A stretch of DNA of 64,000 bases. It comes from Diphasiastrum complanatum (taxonomy: Eukaryota; Streptophyta; Lycopodiopsida; Lycopodiales; Lycopodiaceae). Position numbers and translations under genes: made by a program. Below the pieces are notes generated by a model. The model was not told the origin of the DNA, made no database searches, and saw only the letters and a list, made by a program, of their open reading frames with translations. Shown here in pieces: positions 22,409-31,980 of this stretch (position 1 is its first letter; each line of letters begins with the position of its first letter). Location: NCBI GenBank assembly GCA_029204225.1, contig CM055104.1, positions 53,557,165 through 53,621,164 of the forward strand, read 5' to 3'.

Positions 22409-24164
22409 CCCCTCCTCACTTATAGCTTGGAAAGTCTAATGTACATCTATCTAAAACTCCAAGAGCATCTCTTAACTTGAAAAATGAATCTTTAGCCAAA
22501 GGTTTGATTAAGATATCAGCTATGCACTCGGATGATGGCACATGATGAAGTTAAACCTCCTTGGATTGCACCTTCTCCCTCACAAAGTGATGAGCTATCT
22601 CAATATGCTTTGTTCTAGCATGGAAGATCGGATTGGTAGCAATTTGTTGAGAAGCTTGATTGTCACAATAGATGCAAGCATCTCCTCAACCTTTAGCACT
22701 TGAAGCTCCACCAAAAGTCTTCTAAGCCATAGGATTTCTCCGGGTTGTTGAAGTCAATGCCTTGTACTCAGCTTCACAAGAGGAAAGAGAAATTGTATCC
22801 TGATTTTTGGAAAGCCAAGATATCACTCCTCCACAAAGAAAAGTGACAAATGCACTTATGGACCTTCTATCCATCTTGTCTCGTGCAAAATCTGAATCCA
22901 AAAATGCCCTCAAGTAAAAGTTAGATCCTTGATAGAGAATGCCAAAAAATCTAGTAGAAGAGACATATCTAAGCACTCTCTTGGCACTTTTCCAATGATA
23001 CATCAAAGGACCTTGCATACATTGACTTAACTTGCTTACACTATAACTAAAATCTGGTCTAGTGATTGTCAAATAGATTAAGGAGCCTATTAGCTTTCTA
23101 AAGAGTGTGATGTCCTCAAAGGATGCTTCATCACAATCATTAGTAACTTTACAAACTTGTTCCATAGGGGTGTCAATCCCCTTACATCTTTCATGCCAAA
23201 CCTTTCAAGAATGGAAGTAGCATACTGTGATTGACTTATAAAAGTAAAATTACTACCTCTAGTAACCTCTATTCCATGTATGAACTTAAGAAGTCCTAGA
23301 TCTACCATCTTGAATTCACTAGACAAAGAAGTTTTAACATTTCTTATGCCTTCACCATCATTCCCTGTCAATATGATATCATCAACATAAAGTACTAAAA
23401 TGATGATCTTTCCATCATTACATTTGATGTACAAAGAAGGCTCATAAGAGCTAATCACAAAGCCAAGAGAATAAAGAAAATCATGCAACCTAGAGAACCA
23501 AGCTCTAGGTGCTTGCTTCAAGCCATATAGGCTCTTCCTTAAGTGGAAAACCTTGTCCTCCTCACCATCCTTGATGAAGCCCTCGGGTTGCAACATGTAT
23601 ATTTCCTCCTCCAAGTAGTCATTCAAGAAAGGATTTGTCACCTCCATTTGATAGAGATTCCACTTGAATAAAGTAGCAATACAAATGATCAATCTAATGG
23701 TTTCAAGCCGCTGCTACAAGAGCAAATGTTTCTTCATAATCTATGCCTTTAGTTTGAAGAAATCCCTTAGCAACCAATCTAGCAATGTACTTACTTGTAG
23801 ATCCATCTTGATTGTACTTTAATCTATAGATTCACTTACATGCAAGTGGCTTCTTCCCATATGGAAGGTGTACAAGATTCCAAGTTTGATTATCTATCAA
23901 AGCATCAAACTCTACTTGCATTGCATCTCTCCAAACTTGTGATCTACTTGCATCTTCATAGCATGATGGCTCTTCAAGCATTGTGGTTAGAAAAGAGTAA
24001 GAGGTAGAAGGAGTTGTGTCCTCCCTTTGCTTCCCTTTCTCAAAGTATGTGAGCCTTGAAGGCTCGGCCTTGCTCCTTGTGGATCTTCTCGGCTCCTTTG
24101 GAACTTGATTTTGATCTTCCAAAAGATCATTTTCAAGAGGCTCCTCCTATAGACCAAAGGGCAT
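22409..24164 (-). pseudogene. Copia-A RT and RNase H, left copy
   Basis: Minus-strand copia pol 3' half: a linker (KEPRRSTRSKAEPSRLTY); an RT start VWRDAMQVEFDALIDNQTW; YLEEEIYMLQPEGFIKDG; SLYGLKQAPRAWFSRLHDFL; the catalytic VLYVDDIILTG; then RNase H with RKLIGSLIYLTITRPDFSYS, FLDSDFARDKMDRRS and LSSCEAEYKALTS. It has a stop near 23840, a frameshift near 23165 and further stops. The upstream half (gag, protease, integrase) is absent: at 24164 the sequence switches to gypsy-2 RT. The inverted-repeat boundary (23896) lies inside this gene. Confidence 0.88.
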
Positions 24165-24620
24165 GACATTGTATGCATAAATGTCGCATTTCGTGGCAAA
24201 TGCAATTTTGTGTCTATCTTCCAAAGCAATTTGAACCAAAAAATAGCAGTAAACTCATCTAAGAAGTTGAAAGCATCAGCTCTTGCCATTTCATCTAGGA
24301 TATGCGTAGTTAAAAGTAAGAGGAAATGGTCTTTTTTGTAACCACGTTAAGGTTCTCCAGATCAATGCAGATATGAAGTTTGCCATTTTTCTTGGGTACC
24401 ACTATGATGGAAGATACATAATCGGTATGCTGGACTTCATAAATGAAACCAACATTGAGCAACTTCTTAATATCTTCATCGATTCGTTCTCTATAAGCAG
24501 GGCTACATCTATACGGCTTAGACCAAATAGGCTTAGCATTGTCTTCCAGTGGTATAGTGTTGACATCCTCAGAGCCTATAGAATATGTTCACTAGTTCTT
24601 CCTTGTTTCTTTCTTCTTCT
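24165..24620 (-). pseudogene. pol: Gypsy-2 RT N-terminal part
   Basis: Minus-strand gypsy RT fragment: KPIWSKPYRCSPAYRERIDE, IKKLLNVGFIYEVQ, IIVVPKKNGKLHICIDLENL and TTHILDEMARADAFNFLD, ending KIAFATKCDIYAYNVMPFGL. The next expected residues resume at 18901 (FQRLMQMSF), so this is the other half of gypsy-2, split by the nested copia-A/B block. Only about six residues are missing between the halves. Confidence 0.85.
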
Positions 24621-27600
24621 GCCTATCAGCAGAGACTGTGGGCACTTCTTGAGATTATCTTTCTTGTTTTAAGGCCTAGATTAGGCAGAAGGGGTAGATA
24701 ATCATTGTAGTATTGTCCTGCCTGTCAGAGGACATCCGGATGGGTCACTCTTGAACTGAATCACATGCATAATCAACCAAAATGCAAGCCAATGTGTTCA
24801 ACAAATGATCTACGTTACTGCTCAGTTGAACAACGATGGATTCCTACTTCTACTTTGCTTGCATAAATTGACAAAACAAGAAACAAAAACTAATCTACAG
24901 CATGTTAGAAGTCCAAGAATCAAGAAACTAAACAGTCTTTTGATTCTTGGACATCCCAAGAACATAAAAAACTAGAATGCTAGAGAATATGCAAGATTTA
25001 TGCAACATTTCTAGCCTATTTAGTTTACTTGAATGCTGGCTCCTACATTAATCCACAAGAAAAGATGAAATCTAATCCACAACTAGGAAAGCAAGAAAAC
25101 TAATCCACTCTAAATCCACAACCACACACAATATGAATGGAAGGGCATGATCATAGGGGTGTCACTCAAGAAAACCATCATGATCAAGGAGCTCAATGGA
25201 TGCATCTAACTCATGGAGGCTCTTCTCATTTCAACATGGAGTTGATACAATACACAAAAAGCTCCTCGACTCAAAGAGGAAGTCTCTTAAATAAGCAAGA
25301 GAGCTCCTTAGGTGGCATCCTAGTGGAATTTCCACATTTCACAAATTACAAGTGGAATAATGCTCTTCACTAGAAGTTACCATCAAAAGGTGGCTCACTC
25401 TACTTTCTTTAAGAGGGGTCTACTTGTATTTAATACATTTGCCTAGAAATACTAGTTCCTACATGGTCATTCCATCTTCCGGGATTCACCATGAGGCTTA
25501 CATAGTGTTTGCTTGCCATTCCTAACTAGCATTTCTCGGCTCTCAGTCTTTATTACTCTTGTCTTCTCAGAGACCTCCTTGGTCTAAGGTGAGAGGTGCT
25601 CTTGAGTTGCTCTATCCGAGTATCTTGGGGATTCGTCAGAATCAGCCAACATCGTCCCACCCCTAATGTGTTGCAGGACCCACTGCAACTCATATTGAAT
25701 GATGTTGCTCCGCTTCCACATTGGCGTCTTCGATTGGCACTTGGAAAAGCGTAGATCCTTGTTTGCTTGCATAAAACCAAGTGTTTATTATTGTCAGTCT
25801 TTATCAAAACTGTCTTCGCAAATTGTCGCAATTTAACCAGAATGTCTTATTGTTGTAATGGGTTGACATTCTCAAAATTTGGAGAGCTCTCAGTAGCTTC
25901 ACAACTCTACATGCATGAGTGCTTCTCGCGTGTCTTCTTTCTTATCACTTGTATTTGTCATTGACGGTTTCACTTCTAGTTTCTAGGCAGATTCTAACTT
26001 CTGGGAGGTTGTATCCTCCATATTGCTTCTGGGTGTTTCTACAGTTCTTCTCTCAGTTGAAGTTTCAGTCTCAAGGAAAACCTTTGATCTACAAATTGCA
26101 CAAACTTTGATTATCAGTCTCAAGGGAATGGATTCATCAAAAATTGGTGGTAGGAATAGTTTTGGATGGACGATTTGGTAACGGTAAGAAAACATGATGA
26201 AGGCTTGGTGAAAGAATGAAGGAAATGATAGTTCTATAGTTGCAGCCTTGGACCCTTACAATGTCAAGCTTTGACCACCACTTGCTGGGTGAGGAACTTG
26301 CTTTATTTGCAGGTTCACGGTTGTCTTCATCTTTCATTTTCTGCAGCTCTTTCTTTTGATCCGTTACTTTTGGATCTCTTTGGGCTTCATAAGAGGGGAT
26401 TCAACTATCATTACTCTAGAGATTTTCTTTTGATCAAGATTGATCTGACTCATTTTGCTTAAGTTTTGTCCTTTCCTTCTCAGCTTCTTGGATCTTCCTC
26501 TTTAGTTCTTCTAGCTACTTCGTCTGCTTCTTAGATCTTCGTTTGGCTGATCTTCCATTGTAGGTGGCAGTTGGTCTCCATAGGACATTTGTAATGATCT
26601 ATCAGCTGCTTCAGTAAGACTATCAAAACTGGGGATTTCTCAGAAGAACAATAACTGGTGATAAACAAACAGATGGAAGGAAGGGTGTTGGTGACAACAG
26701 TAGATGGTGTGAACGATAGGCATAAGAGTGGATGTAGATGTATGGCAAGATGCTGGTTGAAGAAGAGAGAATTTTCCAATGCCCGTGTTTCTCTTTTTTG
26801 AAGGATCTTTGTCATGACTAGGATACTTCTTATGATGAAGTCGCTTTGGATTGTCCATCTGTCTTCTTAGCCTTGTCGTTGTCGACTTTGGGTTTGTGAC
26901 CTTGGTTGTTGATCTTGTTGGTGTTGTTGTTGGCAGTGTAACTACTCCAGTGGATCCAAGCAGATCCACTCTCCCCCCCCCAAAAAAAAATCTATTGGTG
27001 GGGATGTTGTTGCTGGTAAATGTTCATGCTCAGGATTGGATCGGCGTGTGGAACACGTAGTTGAAACTCGTTGAACATGCGACTGGACTAAAGATTGAAC
27101 AAATTTTAACTAAAGTTGTTTCGATCTTGTTGTAGTTGACTCAAAGAATAATATGGCAATGAGATGCAGGAATCAACTCTAATTTGACATGGATTTTTCA
27201 TATGTCTCAAAAATCCTAAATTGCTGTACAAGGGAATCTGAAGATGGATAGATGAATGAAAATGTGTATTGGAGATGCTCTACAGAAGACTCTTGTGCAA
27301 TAGCTATTCCTCAAGCAAAAATCAATCACACAAAATAGGTGATGAGAAACAAGGAAATAAACAAACGTTACAGAGAGTGAGAACTGTATAGCACTTGTCG
27401 AACAAAACTTGCATTCATCAACATTGATAATGTACCTTGATAGTTGCAATATTTCAGTTGTTTTGTAGAGTAATGTGACTTACTCTAACATGCCCTTGTT
27501 AAAACAAGGCAGGGTGGGTGACGCTAAAATCTACCATCATTGATAGCAGATGTTGTAAGATATAGCTTGAGATGCAGGTATTATGGAGGTACTATGTCCT

Positions 27601-27868
27601 GAGGACCTCTGTGAAGAAGACATTCAAAATCGAATCTCTATCTGGATTTCCGAATCCGAGAAATATTGTATTTTGTGGTTGTTTCGTTTGCAGTATCTGC
27701 AAAACAGCTTATTCTTTGTCTGCGGATTCGACTGTTCCTTGTGTTGACTGGTTTCTGGTCTTGCTTTGATTGCTTTGGGCCTTTCTTCTTCTTCTGCTTT
27801 GTCTTGCTCTTGTTGATGTACAAGGCGTGAGAATCAGTTGAGAAAATCAAGGCTTCGTTCCTTCACGT
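24621..27868. other. About 3.2 kb without a recognised gene
   Basis: Both strands were examined. Minus-strand open stretches (25553-25831, 26137-26337, 26640-26969) and a plus one (25137-25373) match no family I know; composition and position suggest retrotransposon leader, spacer or LTR sequence. A C-run/A-run (8 C then 9 A) occurs near 26971-26989. A small perfect hairpin at 24913-24954 is listed separately. Confidence 0.4.
24913..24954. repeat. Short hairpin
   Basis: GTCCAAGAATCAA and its exact reverse complement TTGATTCTTGGAC are separated by a 16-base loop. It is a 13-bp perfect stem in otherwise AT-rich DNA of unknown role. Confidence 0.7.
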
Positions 27869-27874
27869 GTCTTC

Positions 27875-28430
27875 CTACAACAACATAGTAATGACTCTCG
27901 AAAGAGTCAATTCTGGATGAGTCATGATGATCATCACCCAGCTGTCGTAAGAACTTGACAAGCTTGTAAGCAGTTGCATCACTGCATGTTGATCGTCTAT
28001 GACAGATCTGACAACGACCATTTGTCTTAGCAGATTCTTGAATTGATTAATGTGATTCTGCAGAAAATCACCATTCGTCATCTTGAGGGAGTATAATTTC
28101 TTCCTGAGATGTATCTTGGAAGCTATATCTCGCACTTCGTGTAGTGTACTCAAGATGTCCCAGACTTCTTTTGACGTCTGAGCCTCGGATACATGGCCGA
28201 TCTGGGTATCCGTGATGTTGAGGATGATCAGCGCGAAAGCTTTTCCATCCTTCAGCTTTCATCTGGCGATTGTTGCATCGTCTCTTTCGGATTTCCCTTC
28301 TGCAGCTGTAACAACGTCGTACAGTTCTTTTGCCATTAGTACAATTTTCATCTTAAATTTTCACAGATGGTAATTGGCTCCATCAAGCTTGTCCATGATA
28401 GGACTGGATTTCCCTTGGAAATCCATGTGT
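27875..28430 (-). pseudogene. gag: Copia-E gag (UBN2 type)
   Basis: Minus-strand gag of Ty1/copia: a start region near 28425; KLKDGKAFALIILNITDTQI and EVWDILSTLHEVRD; then KIHLRKKLYSLKMTNGDFLQ, LLRQMVVVRSVIDDQHAV and QLLTSLSSSYDSWVM. This is the UBN2/gag-polypeptide core. Stops interrupt the N-terminal third. It follows a PBS (28566-28577) and an LTR, so it is the 5' part of a copia unit whose remaining pol is not found further left. It would encode the particle shell. Confidence 0.85.
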
Positions 28431-28565
28431 TAGAATTAGTCTAAGTGATTGGAGAAACTATCAGTGACTTGAGTATGAAAATCTGATATTTACTAAACAA
28501 GAAAATAATTACTCTATCGGCTAGTAGAGTCTTGTACTGTGGAAGCTTATCAAGCTATGAAAATA

Positions 28566-28577
28566 GCTCTAATACCA
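28566..28577 (-). promoter_or_regulatory. Copia-E primer-binding site
   Basis: The minus strand reads TGGTATTAGAGC, one base off the tRNA-iMet-complementary TGGTATCAGAGC. It directly follows the LTR's terminal CA. Confidence 0.85.
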
Positions 28578-29689
28578 TGTTTGGGAGAGAGGAGGATAAT
28601 AAATGACGAACACGAACGAGAAACGAACTCAAACAAGAAACGAACGAGAAACGAACTCGAACGGGAAAATGTTTGTGCGCAGCGGAATAAGTTATACGAC
28701 TCTCTCCGTAAGCATGACTATGCCTATCAGAATGACAGAACTTTTAGTGATAGAAATCACGGTCATTCTAGATTACATAGCCAAACATTAATAGATGAAG
28801 TGCCAGAAGAATAATTTGTCGCGAATAGCAAAAAGAATTATATGTCACAAATGATTCGCGAAAAAGCTAGACTGTGCTCGACTGATAATTAGTCGCGAAT
28901 GATTCACAAAAGATAAGACTAAATGCTAGTCATCTATTACTAGAAAGATCAGATAGAATGAAGAATAAGCATAGCAATATTAACACAAATCTGAATGCAG
29001 AACAAAGAGCTATATCAGATTAAGTATATCATGTATACATGTCAATAATGCGGTAGAGCACAATACAATAGCGGACGAAACCGCGTGCCCTACAAAGCTT
29101 ATTTCAATCTATAAAAAAGAATTTAAACCTTAATTCTTACAAAATGAAGAATCAATGCTCAAGGCATCTACTTCATTTATGTCTTCTTCTTCTGCTCTCT
29201 TCATCATCTATTCTTCATCTCATCTCATATGAATGGTGTCCAGTATATGTATATATACATAATATTATAGGTGTGCAGATGTGAAAGTACAGAGTGGATG
29301 TGATGTCTGTAGGAGATCGTGGGTGGCTGTCCAATCTGTTAGCACAACTGTGTGGGGTGAACGTAAAAAGAGTGCAACGTCAGCCAATGCTGAAGTCAAC
29401 GTTGGTGATGATGCAAAAAGTGCGTCAATCTTACGAATGGCCTTAGGATAAGATTTACAGGGTGCCTTAGCTTTTAGGGCACCTTCGGCATTCTGTAAGA
29501 TAGTGTCCTCTTTTTGTCTGTCACCTTAACCTGTGTAAAAATACAATGTCATGATTTTTTTGCCTATTATTCGTCTGTGCGAATTTGCATGTGAATATGC
29601 AGGCTGCGTGACAACGTTAGTAAATATGCAACAAAAATGGAGGCAGATTAAAAATGGGATTTAGGAGAGTAGAAGGAGTAAATCCAACA
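28578..29689 (-). repeat. LTR shared by two copia-E units
   Basis: A 1112-bp LTR on the minus strand from TGTTGGATTTAC (29689) to CCCAAACA (28578). On one side a polypurine tract and RNase H precede it; on the other a PBS and gag follow it. It therefore acts as the 3' LTR of one unit and the 5' LTR of the next. Near its 3' end (28606-28665) is a tandem of ACGAACGAGAAACGAACTC-like units. The first 70 bp are homologous to a truncated LTR at 40207 on the plus strand. Confidence 0.85.
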
Positions 29690-29699
29690 CCCCCCCTTA
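29690..29699 (-). promoter_or_regulatory. Copia-E polypurine tract
   Basis: The minus strand reads TTAAGGGGGGG directly before the TGTTGG of the LTR. Confidence 0.85.
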
Positions 29700-30935
29700 A
29701 TCTAGATCCGTGAATGCCTTGATCTTCATACTGAGCGATGCACAAAATTTGTTGTGTGCATTAACACTGAGTGTTTTTTGTGAAAATGTCTACATGTCCT
29801 GTGTTTTGCAATACGTTAAGCTTACCTCCCTGTCGAGAATTTTGCCCCTGATGTAATGATATCTGATCTCAATGTGCTTACTCCTAGAATTAAATCTAGA
29901 GTTGGCCGATAAGGCAATAGCACTTTGGTTATCAAAAAACAAAATTGTAGGGCTTTATTGATACAGATTGATGTTTGACGGCAAATTTCTCAACCAAAAC
30001 ACTTCCTTAATAGATTGAGAAGCAGCAATGTATTCTGCTTCAGTAGAAGAAAGTGCGATAGAGGTTTGCTTATGACTGTTCCACGAAATAGGATCTTTGT
30101 TGAAGAAAATGTAAATCCGGATGTGGATTTACGATTGTCTACATCTCCTCCCCAGCTTGCATCAGAATAGCCACTGAGTTGATGAAGATTGTCATTGTTG
30201 ACATCTCCATAGCAGATGCACTGGTCCATGGTAGTTCAAATATATCTCATGACTCGAATAAGAGTCTTCCAATGGGTGATGCCAGGATTAGCCATATATT
30301 GGTTGAGTGAGCTTACATCAAAAGAGATATCTGGTCTTGTACAGACCATTGCATACATAAGAGATCCAAGTATCGATCGATACGGATATTCTCTCATCTA
30401 TTTCTCTTCCTGCTTGGTCTGGGAACATTGGTTCTTTGACAAATGCAGACCTGGATCCATTGGTGAGTGAGCTAATTTACAATTCATCAAATTGTATTTG
30501 TTAAGAACATTGTGAATATACCTTTGTTGAGTGATGTAAATCAGTTAATTTGCTCTATCTCTGCGGATCTGAGTTCCAAGACAGAAGTAAGCTTCGCCCA
30601 GATCAGTCATGTTGAATTATGAGAACAACATCTGTTTTGCATCCTTGACCATTTTGGTATTGTTGCTGAAGAACAACGTATCATTAATGTACAAGGTGAT
30701 GATAATGAAGGATTGTTGTACTGACCTTGAATAAACGTTGCAATCAGCAGTGCTTGGTTTGAATCCTTGTTCAATGAGGAATGTGTTGATCTGAAACCAA
30801 GCTCTGGCAGACTATTTCAAGTTGTATAGTGCCTTGTGGAGTTTACACACATGATTCTTCATGCCTTCTAGAATGTATCCTTTGGGCTGGATCATGTAGA
30901 TATTTTCTTGTATAACTCCCCCTACACCACCAACA
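29700..30935 (-). pseudogene. Copia-E RT and RNase H
   Basis: Minus-strand copia pol 3' half. RT begins at QENIYMIQPKGYILEGMKNH (30910), followed by KLHKALYNLK, ARAWFQINTFLIEQGF, a degraded catalytic box LYINDTLFF (normally YVDD), DLGEAYFCLGTQI, GSLMYAMVCTRPDIS, then RNase H with YSDASWGGDVDNRKSTSG and the tail SKHIEIRYHYIRGKIL. Stops are frequent. Upstream it ends abruptly in a (GGT/GGC)n poly-glycine microsatellite. Confidence 0.85.
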
Positions 30936-31030
30936 TCGCCTCCACCTCCACCTCCACCGCCACCGCCTCCACCACCACCTCCACCACCACCATCTCCACC
31001 ACCACCACCACCACCACCTTCACCGCCTCC
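30918..31030. repeat. (CCA/CCG/CCT)n trinucleotide microsatellite
   Basis: A CCN run of over 30 codons reads poly-Gly into copia-E RT on the minus strand and poly-Pro toward the H3-like frame on the plus strand. It sits exactly where copia sequence ends and the H3-like locus begins. Confidence 0.9.
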
Positions 31031-31126
31031 AAGTTCTGTCGCAGCTGGCCCAAGTAGGACCGTAGAGCAGTCGCAGGGATAGGCCGGCCCCTCGTGCAGC
31101 ACCATGGGCTGGAAAGGAGCTCAAAA

Positions 31127-31435
31127 ATGCAGCCACCACCTCCTCGACCATGTAGGAAGCACAGGATCGCAAAGTGGCTCCAGGATATACGGAGCTATCA
31201 GAAGTCCGTAAAATTTTTTATCCCTAGGGCCCCTTTTGTGAGGCTTGTAAAAGAAATAGTCAATGAATTTTCCTTGGGGAACAGAGTTACCGCAGATGCG
31301 GTGTCCGCAATACAAGAGTCTACGGAAATGTACCTAACGCAGCTCTTTGAGGTCTCATTTTTGTGTGTAGTGCACGGGAAGAGAGTCACAATACTCCCAA
31401 AGGATCTCCGCCTAGCTAGAAGGCTAAGGAGATAG
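31127..31435 (+). CDS. Divergent histone H3 / CENH3-like protein
   Basis: A 102-codon intronless frame. Residues after a short Pro/Arg start (MQPPPPRPCRKHR) fit the H3 histone fold: alpha-N LQDIRSYQKSVKFF; alpha-1 APFVRLVKEIVNEF; loop 1 SLGNRVTADAV; alpha-2 AIQESTEMYLTQLFEVSFLC; then VVHGKRVTILPKDLRLARRL as loop 2/alpha-3. Canonical H3 has KLPFQRLVREI; here PRAPFVRLVKEI is closer to plant CENH3. Loop 1 lacks the extra residue usual in CENH3, so it sits between the two. The conserved N-terminal tail with modifiable lysines is missing; a Pro-rich plus-strand stretch just upstream ends in a stop and is out of frame. The core is undamaged despite being surrounded by dead transposons. It could be a retrocopy, a truncated variant or a live divergent H3. 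Confidence 0.8.
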   Translation: MQPPPPRPCRKHRIAKWLQDIRSYQKSVKFFIPRAPFVRLVKEIVNEFSLGNRVTADAVSAIQESTEMYLTQLFEVSFLCVVHGKRVTILPKDLRLARRLRR

Positions 31436-31689
31436 CGAAATTAAAAATATCATGTACATGATTTTATTTATAATATACTGAAGATTTGGTGTCAAGTTTC
31501 TTGCAGAATTTCAGGTTGTGTGAATGCAAATTGTTGTGATTGAGTTTGATATCTGATTTCAGTACTGTTTATGTGAATGTAGTCATTTGAAAATTTTAGT
31601 ATCATCTATGTGAATGCAGTGATTTAAAATTTTCAGTACTATGGGAATGGTAGTTTCTTTAACCATGTTTTAGATAAGATAGGTTTCCA
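31436..31689. other. AT-rich 3' flank of the H3-like frame
   Basis: No gene. A roughly 45-bp unit (TATGTGAATG(T/C)AGT... AAAATTTT(C)AGTA) occurs about two to three times between 31560 and 31650, an imperfect tandem repeat that may belong to a 3' UTR. Confidence 0.5.
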
Positions 31690-31855
31690 TGTCGTGGCAT
31701 GGAAATCACGCCAGGGCGCGACAGGGCCCGTTTGACCTGGTCAAACCGGCGCTGGTCGTGCCTTGGCATGATTTTCACACCAAGGCGCGACCAGAGCCCG
31801 TTTGACCAGGTCAAACGGGCCCTGGTCGCGCCCTGGCGTGAAAATCACGTCACGT
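31690..31855. repeat. GC-rich tandem hairpins
   Basis: Two adjacent copies of a GC-rich inverted repeat in AT-rich surroundings. The second folds around the palindrome GCCCGTTTGACC-A-GGTCAAACGGGC (31796-31820), flanked by GGCGCGACCAG / CTGGTCGCGCC and then TTTTCACACCA / TGGCGTGAAAA, giving a stem of about 35 bp. The first has the same design with more mismatches. It could be a foldback MITE or a transposon end. Confidence 0.85.
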
Positions 31856-31980
31856 AAAAAAAGGAGGAGAAATCTTTATCAGAAAAAAAAATTAAATTCT
31901 AAATTCAATAAAATAGCACATCATATAATGACAACAGAGAATTAGGAGAGTCCACAAGAAAAAAAGGACAAAATCTTTAT

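Larger units (their letters stand above)
8484..23896. repeat. Left arm of giant inverted repeat (at least 15.4 kb)
   Basis: Its reverse complement is 48598-64000. Paired coordinates sum to 72494 at the inner end, 72493 after a 1-bp indel at the CCC run 19641-19643, and 72484 after a 9-bp indel near 17584-17596. One substitution was seen (8976 versus 63508). The inner end is exact: similarity stops between 23896 and 23897, inside copia RT. The outer end is not visible because its partner reaches the window edge, so the left arm may extend below 8484. Confidence 0.97.

Noticed and set aside
30812-31105. Glycine-rich protein fused to copia RT
   Set aside because: The Gly run is the CCN microsatellite read on the minus strand; the N-terminal part is antisense to the H3-like locus.
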